Notes: generated by a model not told the origin, from the letters alone. A stretch of 64,000 nucleotides of DNA from Platerodrilus igneus (GCA_036346225.1 JARFIW010001257.1:960001-1024000); one strand, 5' to 3'; shown: positions 22,654 to 34,879, counted from the stretch's first letter. Program-made: numbers and translations.

Positions 22654-24189
22654 CTATGTTAATAAAGTCATTTAAGGGTAGATAGGATCACTAGTATAGT
22701 GCGCTTCATGAAAACACCATGAGGGTTCAGAAAACTAGACATTTTACGAAAGAAATGAGACATTTAACGATTAGGCAGAAAAGCAAGTGACAACGCACTG
22801 TATATAAACGATTATTTTAAGAAATCAAAAGTACTCTAGAAGATTTAATTAAATAAACAAGCAGGGTTGAAAATGCGTAAGATAGAAAACGCATATAATT
22901 TAATACATAAATTAAATTAAGAATACGTGACCAGAAAGGTAAAATCCAACAATTTGATAGATTAGAAATAATTACGGCATGGTGATAAAAGCAAAGTTTA
23001 TCAAATTTACTGTACAAACAAGAAGTACGTGACCTAGGAAAGAGAACATCCAAGAGAACCAATGCCAGTAACTTAAAATCCTACGTGCAAGAAATAGCGC
23101 ACCAATTTCGTTTATACATCAAAAATTAGTAGAAGTACCCAAAATCTTGCATGTAAGAATCACGTACAAAGCTTTTAATCGCTGAACTCTGCGCTTGTCA
23201 ACAGATAGGCGTTCCTTTTAAATATGACAGGATATGTAAACAAATCAGTTTAACTTGAATTGAAAGTGATTTTGTAGTTACTAAAGTGTATAATGGTGTT
23301 AGTGCATAATTAAATGAGGTTCGTCGTTTTAATCCTTAAAAACGTAAGTAATAAAAGGTTGTTGTTAAATCAGATTCTAAGTTTCACATTAACAAAAGGA
23401 CTCTGAATAATTACTGGATCCGATGTGGAAATTCAACAAGTATCTAAACAATTACTGGATCCTACGTGGAAACATAATAGGCATCCAAACAATTAATGGA
23501 TCAGACTAGGAAGTTTAACAAGGACGTTAAAATAATTTATGAATTAATTAGGAGAAGCTATACTAAGAAAAATGCAAACCATATCTAAAGTAGATCTGGA
23601 TTCAACGTTGGACTATTTAAATCATTAGGCTGATACGGGAGCAGGAACTGGTTTTATTTATGAATATTTTAAACATTGCTTTCATGAAAACTTTATGTGA
23701 GGGTCAACAAAGATCGTTTTAGTACACGTTATAAATTACGTAAAGATTGAAGGAAGTTCAATGAACGTTCATAGGACTTCAAATAATAATAGTAAGAGTG
23801 ATTTTTGCCGACTTTTTGTTTAATTAACGGGAATGATAATTATTGAAAGAATTTAATTCAATTATTAAAAAGAATTCTTAAACTTTTTGTACATTATAAA
23901 TATTTTGAGAATATTATAGTAGTTGTGCTTAATGGCGTTTTGACTTAAAGGCATAGGAAGTAGAGGTAAAAGGAAAATTAAAATTCTTTGTTGTCGTATT
24001 GTAGCCAGCTCCGTGCGTGGTTAAAACTGAGCTAGCCGAGGTATTAAAAATTAAAGTTAAAATTAAAAATTAAAATTGACAAAAAGAAAAAATTTTAACC
24101 TTTTATTTCACAAAAAGGGGGCACCGGGTTATTGCAACGATATCACAGCAATATATATATAGATATATATATATATATATATATATATA
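22623..24189. mobile_element. (TA)n-bounded element inserted in the old gypsy
   Basis: The gypsy pol reading stops at a (TA)n tract at 22,623 and resumes at another at about 24,190, so everything between is an insertion. Its inner ends are inverted: TTGCTATGTTAA on the left and, read from the right, TTGCTGTGATAT. It holds no recognised ORF. The left part shares blocks (TTTAAGGGTAGAT, CACTGTATATAAA) with the element starting at 46,777; the right part has a GAGCTAGCCGAGG block. Autonomous partner and class unknown. Confidence 0.75.
23406..23531. repeat. Minisatellite, three units of about 42 bp
   Basis: Three head-to-tail units each carry ATTACTGGATC (ATTAATGGATC in the third), at 23,406-23,447, 23,448-23,488 and 23,489-23,531. 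It lies inside the (TA)n-bounded element. Confidence 0.8.
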
Positions 24190-25190
24190 ATGACGCACTT
24201 CTTTTGTTATTTTAGTCAAGGGTTTGGCAATAATTGCTGCAAATCCACAAACGTATCTTTTATAATACGTGCATAATCCCAGGAAACTGCGTAATTGATG
24301 TTTGTCTTTGGACGTCGGCCACACTTGTACTACTCTAACTTTTTCCGGGTCTGGTCTAAATCCATTTTGTGAGACTATATGCCCCATGTATTTTACCTCT
24401 TCTCAGAGTAGGTGCCAAATCTTATGGCTCAATTTCAGATTGGCTTCTCTCGATCTTTGAAACACTTCCTTTAAAACGGTTAGGTGTTCCCTAAATATCT
24501 TCCGAATTACGATCGCGTCATCCAAATACACGAGGCATGTTTTCCATAAGAGTCCACGTAAGATGTTATTTATTAAACGCTCAAACGTGACAGGAATGCC
24601 AAATGGTACCACTGTGAAGTGTCATAGGCCACTGCCTAAAATCGGTTTTCACTCGATCTTTTGGTTCCATATCTACGTCATTCCTAAGAGATTCGTCACA
24701 TACCGGTTCGATAGCGTACACAAAGCCCTCCTGGAGAGCACCCTCCAATCGCTCCATTATCCACTTTTTGTTCTTACCTGTAAGAGAACGTCGTCCGTCA
24801 AACAAACCCGCACAGATCCGACGTTTGCTTCGTTCCCTACTTTCAGGACATCCTCGTACATGTTCAAACGAAAACCGTTATTTTTCAAGATATCCCTTCG
24901 CAAGGTAGCTTCTGCGGTGGTCTGCAATTATCACTCGATGGTCGAATATTTTGCTTCAATCCCGATCTTTACGTTTGAAATTTTGTGCGTCCGAATGACT
25001 TTGTCGGCCACTATCTGAAGATGCGCCGTGACAGTTTTCACTTTTTCCACAGAGCATCTAACTCTGTCACTACTACGATGCGATGCTTGTTTTACTGCTT
25101 CGAACTTCATAGTATGAGCCAGGGCAGCATGTAAGGCCATAGGCCGGGCCAACCGTGATGTTTGCTGGATCTTCCCATCTTGTATTCCAC
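24190..25190 (-). pseudogene. pol: Old Ty3/gypsy element, RT with gag remnant
   Basis: RT blocks on the minus strand: MPFG-type PFGIPVTFERLINNIL, then LVYLDDAIV with the YLDD box, then MGHIVSQNGFRPDPEKV and LRSFLGLCTYYKRYVCGFA. The last runs into (TA)n where the nested element inserted. Upstream, ORF 24931-25152 (ALAHTMKFEAVKQAS) resembles the end of Gag in this group. Protease and the RT fingers are mostly missing between the two, which indicates an internal deletion. Many stops. The 5' LTR was not found. Confidence 0.8.
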
Positions 25191-25479
25191 TTAATGGGGT
25201 TTTTTATTGGAACGTTGGTTGGACAAGAATTTAGAAATGTACAATTCATATAAACAATTTATGTAAGAATATTTGAACAAGGGCACATGATCTTTGTAGT
25301 TAATTTACTGATACAACGAGTCCATCTTGGCAATATTACATTCATCACATACGGTTATGAAACTACATATCACCATTATAATAATTCGAGTAGTTTTTGA
25401 TGCGTTTGCGATTGTCCCAGTAGTGGTTCCTTGAATGATTATCTGTTGGCTGCATCCCTACTAGAAAAAAGAATATCTT
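25191..25479. other. Unassigned sequence
   Basis: Nothing recognisable. It lies between the gag remnant of the old gypsy and the start of BEL/Pao pol. Confidence 0.35.
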
Positions 25480-28035
25480 TGCTTTGATGTTGGATTTCTG
25501 GTTACATCTTGTTGTTTTAAGCGTTGGTGTTAAACAGATTCTTGTTGCTACGGACCATCGGATACATCAAAAAATAGTTTACAAACCAATTTCATTAGAA
25601 GTTGTAGTTCACTATCAATTAAATACAGTTACACACAGTGTTATATCGTCACCATTCTTGGAAATGCTTGTTATTCAGAAGTTTGCAAATGTTGAAGCAA
25701 TTGAACTCCCAAACGCTGCCAGTATTTCATTGTCAGATGTATACGTCGATGACTTGACTACTGGTTGCACTTCACTCGATGAGGCTAAATATCTCATTCT
25801 CGAATTGAATCAGATTTGTCAAGCGTGAAGTTTTACATTGAAGAAATGGAATAGTAATGTTGCAAGCAATATTGCTGATTTACCAGCAGAATATCGTTAT
25901 CAACAAGCATTTTCATTTAATGACGCCAATAGCGTTACTCAAAAGGTAATATGCCGGCGGTGGCAACCTCTTCTCTTGACGAATTTTTTATGATACTAAT
26001 ATCATCCAAAAACCACATACTAAATGATATATGGTGTCCGAGGTAGCTATTATATTTGATCCGCTGGAGGCTACTAGTACCTCTGGTATTTTTTGCACAC
26101 ATGTAATACAGTCACTATGGATTTCTGGGATTGATTGGGATGAAAATTGCCCTCTAACCATTCAATCAAAATGGAACAATTACCTACAAGAAAGTCTCAA
26201 TTGTCAGGCATCAAAATTCCTCGTTGGATTATTTCTGGGGATGTTTAAAATTTACAGTTGTGTGCTTTCTATGATACTTCAGAAGTAGGGTATGCGAATA
26301 TTGTATATTTTCTATTGATATAGAGGGTAACGACAAGTATACGTTAATATGCGCAAAATCTAGACCTCCAGCAAAGCGCATATAAATGCCAAGACTTGCA
26401 TTATACGCTGCTGGTTATTGTCTGACCTGGTAGAATTTGTTCAAAAAATATGTAAAAATTGTATGTCGTTAAATCTCACTTTTATGTCGTCCGATTCAGC
26501 AGTTGCTTTAGGTTGGATTCAATCATTATCTTATAATTGGAAAGCTTTTATAAGCAATCGTATTTTGTATATTCAATTTCGTGTTCCTCCCGCATCATGG
26601 AATCATATTGGGCTGCACGATAAACCGGCTAACTACGCCTCAAGAGGAATGACGGTGTCAGATTTAGCCGATCATCAGTTATGGTGGACCAGACCTTCAT
26701 GGTTGCCACTTTCGGAAGAAAATTGGCGTACTACTTATGGTGCCGAATTTAATTTATACATCTTTAGTAGACGTGAATATGCGTATGCGGGTACCAAATG
26801 TTAAAACGACAGATAGTATTTTGGATTTGTTATTAGAAAGGTTTTCAAATCTTCAAAGGATTTGTCGAATTATTTTATACGTTCACCAATTTGTGCGTAA
26901 TCTATGATTTGCTAGACAATTAGAGAAAGTTTGTTTTGCCCAACAACAACTATACTTCGTTGAATTGTTGGTCAAATTCATTTGGTCAGAACTTAGATAA
27001 GATAAAAAGGGTAAAGTAATTAGTAAACAACTTAGATATCTTACATCGTTTCACATGGTTTGTTGAGAGTGGGCGGTTGGCTCAGAAATTTGGACCTAAC
27101 ATATGAAACAAAATTTCCATTGCTTTGTCGCACTCATAGCTTAACAGAATTAATCATATTTCATTAATATCAAAAGTATTCACATCCTTGGATCAAAAGC
27201 ACGCACTTTTTATTAACACACAATTATTAGATTTTATCAGCAGAAAGAGGTATACATCAATGTTTAAGATGTATTCGGTGCTTTAGGACAAAACCGATGG
27301 CTTATTGTTCTTTGATGGGAGATTCGCTAGCTTCAAGGCTTACCTTTGGAAATGCATTTTTCTTACATATGGAAGTTGATTTTGGCTGCCCTTTCTCCAT
27401 TGTCATGAGCCATAGTTGGGGTGGTAAGTCAGTAAGGGCTTACATTTGTTTATTGGTGTGCTTTAGTACAAAGGCTCCTCATCTAGAACCGTTTCAAGTT
27501 TGTCAAAGAATGTCTTCATAGCTGCATTACGGCGCTTTATAGCTCGCAGAGATAAGTGCTTAAAACTTTAATCAGGTTGCGGTACTAATTTTGTTGGAGC
27601 CTCCAATAAAATTGTTCAATTGACTACTCAAACGATGCATGCTGAACGAATCGAATTTGTATTTAAGTCTCCCTCGGCTTTCAATTTTACTGGACTTTGG
27701 TAGGCAGGAGCTCAATCTGTCGACACCCTTAAAAAGAGCAATTAGCTATCATATATTGTTATACGAAGAGTTAAATACAGTTTTAATTCAAATTGAAGCC
27801 ATTTTAAATTTGAGGTCTCTGTGCCTTATGAGTTCGAACCCAAACAACTTTACATTCTTAAGTCCGTCTCATTTTTTGAATATTGAGTCTGTTTCTGTTG
27901 TACCCAATCCAGTTCTTCTCAATTCGAATATTTCAAAATTAGATAGGTTGCAACTTATCCAGCGCATTCAACAATAATTTTGGAAGCATTGGTGCGATTA
28001 ATATTTGCATACGTTGTAACGAAAGGCAAAATAGT
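25480..28035 (+). pseudogene. pol: BEL/Pao retrotransposon pol, decayed
   Basis: Plus-strand fragments in BEL/Pao order. RT: the YVDD box in SDVYVDDLTTGCTS, then a KKWNSN block. RNase H: LCAFYDTSEVGYA and SSDSAVALGWIQS, followed by NHIGLHDKPANYASRG and LWWTRPSWL, a signature pattern of Pao-type Pol. Integrase: GVDF-type region MEVDFGCPFS, AYICLLVCFSTKAPHLE, SGCGTNFVGA, and the C-terminal SHFL block (27,860-27,880). Frames change repeatedly and stops are common. No gag or LTRs could be assigned with confidence. Confidence 0.85.
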
Positions 28036-28482
28036 TTATGCATAGTTCCGAGGTTAAATCTGGCATTTTAGTTTTAATAAGAGACGATCAGGTTGCACTG
28101 AAAACTAGGTCGCATACAAAAACTGCATTTTGGTTCGGACAACATTAGTCGCGTGGTGGTTGTCAAAACAATACAGGTGCTCCTCAAACCATCTATTGTT
28201 AACAGGTGTCCTCTTCCTTTAAACTTTTGCAATGCTTTGGTTTTTGCATTTGGTAACTATGTTTTCGTTTTAGTTTCGTTTTATTTGGATTTCTTCAAGA
28301 TAAGCTATTTTGCCCTTATTTTCATAAACAATATATGCAGCTTGTACGTTAATGGTTATATTGCTTAAGTAGCTATGATATTCCTTTGAACCTATTTATT
28401 CAACTATTTAATTCTGTTCTTACTCCCACCTACACATAAGGAAAAGGTTTAGATTGGTCAAATGTTGCATTGGCTCCAATAG
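28036..28482. other. 3' flank of the BEL/Pao fragment
   Basis: Short readable remnants of the pol C-terminus (to about 28,210), then nothing recognisable. A minus-strand ORF at 28430-28615 crosses the LTR boundary at 28,483 and is regarded as chance. Confidence 0.4.
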
Positions 28483-30717
28483 TGTAATAATTTTTTTGAC
28501 CACTGCAAAGCACCAATAAATTATTAGTTAAAGACATCTTTTTGTTTGTTCCATTAAACCAGTAAACGTCTTCAATTAAATAAATATCCGTATTGGGATC
28601 ATGTGGTCTAACCACAATACCGAGATGCTAGTTTGGTTGCTAACATCAGGCGTTAACTATTTGTATAAACATTTCAATGCCAAACACCTTTGATATTTCC
28701 TGCGCAACGTGTCAACGATCATTCTGGCTAGAACACTTGGCACGAAGGCATCATGCAGAACCTCAGAGTTCTAGCCAGTAATTTGCGTGTGGCTTTATGC
28801 CTTTGTGAAAACTCAAGTGTAATAAACACTTGATATGGTGTTTTTAATAATGGTAAGCAAATAGATATAATCTCCTAGACAAACAAAATAATTTTGTTGT
28901 AGCGCTCTTTTCGTTTCTTCTTTTGTTTAGTTTGATCCCGTTTAATCTGGTTTTATAAAAGTTAGCCCGTTTAAATTTTGTGTTGTATGATTATATGGAT
29001 TTTTTCTTTGCGTTTACGATTATCGAGTTTACCATTCAATGTGAGCATTTATCAAGTTGATGATAATATTCTAAATTTAGCGAGAAAGTACTTCAATGTA
29101 GCGATAATAAATATTGGTCTAACATGAACATTCTTCAACTTTACCATAATAAGTGGATTTAATAAAATGTTCTGCGATGAAACTGTATATTTGAAATTTC
29201 ACCGGAATGTTCTTCAATTTAGATAGCAATTTTTTGGTTTCAATCTAAACGTTCAATAATTAACAGTAATGGTCTTTTTAAAATTGCTAAGATGAATTTA
29301 CTAGTAACCATGTGGATAATTACACGCAAGATAATTGTTTTGGTAACGATCTAAATACAGTAGTACATCGAAGTTTTGCATTTTTGTGATAACCGTTGGA
29401 ATGGATTTTGGTTTGTCCCGTTATTGCTTAGATGAAATACGCTTTAAGCTTATATAGTTTGGTACAAGAAACACGCAGCTGGTTATTTGCAGTGCAACAT
29501 GTGAAGGCGACGTCATTTGTTTGTCCAGGAACCGTATGTATATACATCTGCTCTAACACGATGTAACGCTGTCACACAAACAAAAGCCTGTCGAAACGAG
29601 GTAAGAGCTTTATATTATTCTTACATGACGTCCGCACTTGGCGAACTTTAATACAAGGCTACACCAGAAAAATAACTTTGTGATGATCTATAACTGTTAT
29701 TTTGTTTAACAAATTAGAAAGGACTTTGATAATTTTTTTATTGCCAATATAAATGCAGTGTAGTAACCGTTATTATTATTACCAAAATTAAGCAACTCCA
29801 TTGAGTTCTGATTAAAGTTTCATTTATGTGTAATTATAGTTAAAGCTTTTGAACATTGAATTATTAGATATTTTCGATATCTTCATATACACTTGTAAAC
29901 CGAATAACAGATCTGATATTTTTGGTATTTATTTGAGTTAATTTTTGTAGTAAAAAGAAACGCTTAACGTATTTGATATTTCATTCAAATTTATAGTTCT
30001 ACCTCTATGTAGAAGAAATTATAGTAAGCTTTTTGAAATGTAAATTTTGTACATACAATTTTTATCACGAAACAACTTTTAATTAAAGAATCACCATTTA
30101 ATTCTCTTAATTAATTGTTTTATTTTGAACAAGTGAGTTCAGAAATAGTGTAACCAGGTCAAGGAACAAAAGGCATAAATACCTTTGAGATAATGATATT
30201 TGTAGCTTCTATTTAACAAAGAAGCTCTAATTGCTCTTTCAGAATTTGATGCCTAATATTCGTGTCTATAAAATTGTGTGCATAATCAATCTTTTCAGTT
30301 TTTTATGAGGTAGCAAGAGTATACCTCTTGTGTCCTCACTTTGTTAATTTAATTCAATTTTTTTACAGCTCCTGCGTAAGCAGTTAACACGATATTCCTC
30401 TCTAAGGACTCCCAAGTCCCCCTTAGGGAAAACCTCTGTTCAAAATTTAATGACTTGGTGGCGCCCTTCCTAAACCCTTATTTTGGTATGAATTAAGCCA
30501 TAGTAAGCAAATAATGTTTTGTAAAAAGAATCACGACCAATCCTCATAAGCTCTACCCGAGGAATAGACCCCTAGCATAGTCGGAAGATATTTGCGTTCC
30601 ATCATTTTAAGGAAATCCTTCCTTAAAGTTCACTGGTTCTATTTGAGAATATTAAAGAACTCACGGGTTACTTTAATTATTCAATTAACCCCATCAGTAA
30701 GTAATTATGTTGTAAGA
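28483..30717 (+). repeat. 5' LTR (2,235 bp) of the gag-only element
   Basis: Aligns with 34,880-37,107. The copies diverge immediately after TTGTAAGA at both right ends, which fixes that border. The right side of the LTR ends ATGTTGTAAGA rather than a canonical CA, so the last few bases are uncertain. Confidence 0.85.
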
Positions 30718-30741
30718 CTAACGCCCGGAACGCGGGGCTGG
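30718..30741 (+). promoter_or_regulatory. Degenerate tRNA-Lys-like primer-binding site
   Basis: Directly after the LTR the strand reads TAACGCCCGGAACGCGGGG, which aligns with the perfect site of the 9-kb Ty3 element (TGGCGCCCAACGTGGGGC) with mismatches and an indel. This supports the LTR border and a shared priming tRNA. Confidence 0.55.
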
Positions 30742-30829
30742 ATTATTTTGCTTACGCATAAAATCAGGCTCGATTATTTTACTTACGCCTAAAATGTGGC
30801 TAGATTATTTTACTCACGCCTAAGACATA
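30736..30829 (+). repeat. Three 31-bp tandem units in the leader
   Basis: Units at 30,736-30,766, 30,767-30,797 and 30,798-30,829 each read GGCT-N-GATTATTTT then a CTTACGC-like block. Weaker fourth and fifth units follow to about 30,890. They sit between the primer-binding site and gag, where packaging signals usually lie. Confidence 0.75.
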
Positions 30830-31243
30830 GCCTTTGTTTGTTTTACTAGCACCCACAAATTGGGACTTTGATTCTTTTACTCGTGCTTTGTGTTAGAGGT
30901 TTCGATTGTTCATAGCTATGTTGATACCGTGTTGTGAAAGTTAATTTTTTGAAACTATTTTGAGGTAGTTATTGGATTTCTGTCGTTGTTAAGAATATTG
31001 CCACGCTATATCGTCTTAGAATTTTTGATTAAAAACTTTAATGGATTAATTGGAAGTAAGATAATGGTTGTTGTAGTAGTTTAGTCATCAGTAGGGAAAA
31101 GTTGTGAATTCTAGATCTAATTGTAGTTTCCCTATTGAAAATATTTCGTCAATTGTGGATAGTTGAGATAAATTTGGATTTGAAATTTTTAAATTTCAAT
31201 ATTTTAGTTAGTTTTTTGATATCGATTTTATAAGAGTATAAAA

Positions 31244-32547
31244 ATGGCTGATACTTTTCAGTTTGTGTACTTACTCAAAGAAAAGTTAGATTATGAACTC
31301 CGAATAAGAGGAATTGAGAGTTCTAGACCAGTTGTAAACAAGCGGAAAATATTAGGTCGTCTATTAGCGAAAGAATCGAATAAACCAGGTTGTCTAATAG
31401 ATCTTACAGATTATAATGTAGAATTTCCAGTAGAGTGTGAGGAAGTCAACAACACTGTTGTCTCGATTAAAAATGTTTTATCAGAATTTGAAGGTGATCC
31501 TTCTGACTCTGTTTTTAAAAGGGTACAGTAAAAACTAGTACACCTAACTGGTTGAGTTAAAAGGATGAAGCTGCCATCACTGAATCCTGAGGAAGCAGTT
31601 GTATTTGTGCGAGAGACGTTAGCTACGATCCTTATTATCGAAGCAGAATTGTTCGATAAGGCGAAAGATAATCCTAGTAGTTTAAATGAATCAGTAAACT
31701 TATCCCTCCCTGTTAGTAATGAGCACCTTAATACAGTCACGTATGTAACATCACCCTTACCCATAGGAACTTGGTCTGTTAAATTTTCTGGAAATCCTAA
31801 ACAGCTTTATTCATTCCTGGAAAGAATCAAAGAGTTTGCAAAGTCAAGTAGAATAACTGAGGACGACTTGTATAACGCCTCTGCAGAGTTGTTCATGAAT
31901 GATGCCCTCGTTTGGTTTCGACAAATAAGGAATTCCGTGAAGGATTGGAGATCTTTAGTAAGTCGATTGAAGGAAGATTTTGTTCCTGCTCATGTTGAGG
32001 ATGAACTATGGAAAAGATTATATCACGTCATCAAAGGAAAGATGAGTCTGTAGTTTTGTTTGTGGCCCATATGGAAAGTTTATTTAGTAGATTACCCAAG
32101 ATGGCTGCAGAAATTACGAAGGTACGTATAATGAGGAAGAATTTATTACCAACTTACGTTACTCAACTTGCTCTGTCCGAGATTAATGATGTTTCTACAT
32201 TAGTAAAATTAGGCAAAAAGATTGAACAGGCAGTTCAGCCAAGACAAACCATGATAGCTACCCCGTCAAAAGATAATTTTTGGTTTCGTAAAAATTTTAA
32301 GTCTCAGTCAGAGAATAAATGTCAAGAAGGAGTTAGAAATAGTTCTGCATTTCGTAGTAGCGTTTATAGAAATAAATCTTTATCTCCTCAAGTCCAGGTT
32401 GTAAGGCAAGAAAAACTTTTAGATGTGAAGTCACCAGGCGTGGAGAGAGTCAAGAAATTCGTGTGTTGGAATCGTACACGTCCAGGTCATACGTTTAGTT
32501 ATTGTAGAGCCCCTTTGAAAAAAATTTTGTTTTTAATGTGGAAGTAA
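31244..32547 (+). pseudogene. gag: Gag of the 2.2-kb-LTR element
   Basis: Starts MADTFQFVYLLKEKLDYEL. After two in-frame stops (31,529 and about 31,556) the same frame continues with the retrotransposon Gag capsid region (WSVKFSGNPKQLYSFLERI, DWRSLVSRLKEDFVP). It then shifts frame near 32,015 and continues with FVAHMESLFSRLPK and KLGKKIEQAV. The single zinc knuckle reads CWNRTRPGHTFSYC, with Arg in place of the second Cys. It is related to the Gag at 17,881-19,157 in the FSG, MESLF and KKIEQ blocks. It would form the particle. Probably inactive because of stops, shift and damaged knuckle. Confidence 0.85.
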
Positions 32548-34879
32548 AGGTCTAACATCAACTTCGTGTCAGTCGTGTTCAAAAATAAGCGAATCACATG
32601 AATAATAATTAACATATCATTTCGTATTATACAGTCGCTATATACAGAGTTCTAAAATTAATGTTTTGGTAAATTAGGTACATTGGTTTGTGCTGTCGTC
32701 ATATTGTTTGAGAATTGTCCTTGTGCGTAGGCACGTTTTTGGTTTAATGGCAATTCTTATGTTGTATATCGGCGTTGCGACGCAATGTAATTAGTTTTGT
32801 GTAGAGTAGGCAATACTTGTCGTTGTAGTTGGTTGCTCAGCAGCACGTGAGTCTAGACAATACTCGTGAGGAGTTGGTCGCTCAGCAGTGCGTAAGTCTA
32901 GACGAGACTCGAGGTGAGTTGTCGTTCTAATAATATTGGCATCACTAGTTTGGAGTTTGGTGATGAGGAAATTTTTTTGTAGAGTAGCCTAGGTGAGACT
33001 AGTGAAGGAGTCTGTCATTCTAGCGAGTATATGCGTTGTAAAGTAATTTTGTTGTTGTATAGACAGCTTGATTATAACTTATTTCATCAGTTTGATTAGA
33101 GATTAAAGAGAGTGTACCTGTACATTAATTTTTGTTAGCTATCGTCGAGATTAGTTTCTTTTGAAAGTATAAATTATTTCGTACTCGAAAGCCAGAAAGT
33201 AGCATATAAAAAAGACCTGAAACCTTTTTTTTGATAGTAGACCAAGAGGATGCCATTTCAATATAGCTAGTTGTTGCTCCCCAAGTTAAGTTTGAAGTCA
33301 AGTATATCTTTTATCGTTTCGTTTAGTTTTTGTTTTTGTATAGAAGGATAAGAGGAAAAACCTCGTCTAAAAATTTTTTTTTGAATACGATTTCAATTTA
33401 ATATCAAATAATAGAATAAGAATGTTGGAGAACATATAAAAAAACCTTGTTAGTAAAAAAGCGTATTATTAAAAATCACTTTCCCCGTGCGTACATATTG
33501 TGTTGTCAGAAACACATTCCCTGTGTACACAATGTAATCTAAGAAGAACCTTGTCCATTCGTACGTACCGTGTTCTCAAGAACACCTTTCTCTGTATGTG
33601 TATGTGTGTTCAGACCGTTAACTCTAAAAAAATTTTTTTTCGTAGTTGACAAACGAAATTTTGTTTGCCTCGTAAAATGTCGACAAACGAAATCTTTTAG
33701 GTCTATAACGTGTTAACTGGGATGAAATTTTTGTTGAGTTTGTAGGGAAGACGGTTTTGTCCATTAAGGACGGGTCTTCTATAATGTATGCAAAAGGACC
33801 ATAGTATGTTCTTTTCGCATTTAGTGCATTCCATCAAGAAATGCGTAAGTCTAGACGAGACTATGATGAGTTGGTCGCTCAGCAGTATGTGCTTGGTTGA
33901 GTGGAGTGCAATATTTTTTTGAGTATTTAGTTTAGTGACGCTCGTGAACAGTCGATCACTAAATAGTTAGAGAATAGTAGGTGAGCTTGTTGCTCACTCG
34001 TTGGTTAGTTTGGTTGCGTTTGGGCCGAAAGCAGAATTAGTAGTAGAGTTAGCTACTCACTACTAAGTTGGAGTGTGTGAGTGAATCAGTTGCTCACATT
34101 TTTGTTAGTGAAGTTGAGTAAGTGCTAATTGCACAAGTTGAGTTAAAGTGTGGTAAGTGAGCCAGTTGCTCACAATTTATTTGGTTATTGTGAGTATGTG
34201 CTGATTGCACAATTGTTAGTAGAGTCGATAATGTGATGAATTCACATTTGTGTTGAGATCTAGAGTATTTTAGCAGATCACTAAAATAGTGGTTACGGTA
34301 AGCAATTAATGCTTACGTTTAGTGTAGTGATAGCGTTGTGATGACCATCGATACTTTTGCTAGTTAGATATTTTGTTGCTGCCTTTTTCAAAAGAAAACA
34401 GCTCTAGTTATTTTCTTCGAGTTGAGTTGTCATCTCAATCATAAGTTTTGTACATAGTTTAGAGATCTGAATTTTTCAGTAGTTTGGATACTATCTCTAG
34501 TGTCATTGTTAGTAGTTTACGTTTAATATTGGTTTGGAGTTTCTCTCTTGTTTTTTGTTCTAGTTAGTAGAGTTTAATAGAGACCTGTGAATCTTGTTGA
34601 TTTTTCCGCAAGAGTGTTGGACTTCCCGATTGCGACAATTCCCGATAGTGTCATACCGATATTGTTTCCTTAAAGACGTGTAGTACGCGTAGCTACTAAA
34701 ACACTCACTCTTTATTATTCAAATAACCCAATTTATTTAATTTTTCTAATTTTTTTATTTTTTATTCTCACACAGGTCAGTTATTGAGGATTCAATCGTA
34801 AAGTTAGTATTTCGTTTAGGGTTATAAAAAAAATCTTTGGTCCTAAGGAAAGATTTTTTTCTTTTTTGGAGAGAGGCAG
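32548..34879 (+). other. Non-coding body of the gag-only element, with hairpin array and purine tract
   Basis: Holds no readable protein. It contains repeated stretches: a GTTGGTCGCTCAGCAG block at about 32,870-32,890 and 33,869-33,886, GTCTAGACGAGACT palindromes, two GACAAACGAAAT copies (33,648 and 33,691), and a run of small perfect hairpins at 33,848-34,316. The last bases before the 3' LTR, GGAGAGAGGCAG, are a plausible polypurine tract. Confidence 0.7.
33848..34316 (+). repeat. Array of at least nine small perfect hairpins
   Basis: Examples: AGTCT-AGACG-AGACT (33,848), GTGAGC-TTGTT-GCTCAC (33,981), GTGC-TAATT-GCAC (34,122), GTGAGC-CAGTT-GCTCAC (34,157), GTGC-TGATT-GCAC (34,198), ATGTGA-TGAAT-TCACAT (34,231), CACTA-AAA-TAGTG (34,279), GTAAGC-AATTAAT-GCTTAC (34,298). 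Stems differ but pairing is kept and loops are mostly five bases. Part of the array is a roughly 76-bp tandem duplication (34,077-34,215). Confidence 0.7.

Noticed and set aside
23406..23531. CRISPR-like array
   Set aside because: Three imperfect units with no spacers, in a eukaryotic transposon context; a minisatellite.
28430..28615. Minus-strand ORF of 61 codons
   Set aside because: It crosses the 5' LTR border of the gag-only element; the part in the other LTR copy continues into unrelated sequence, so it cannot be one conserved gene.
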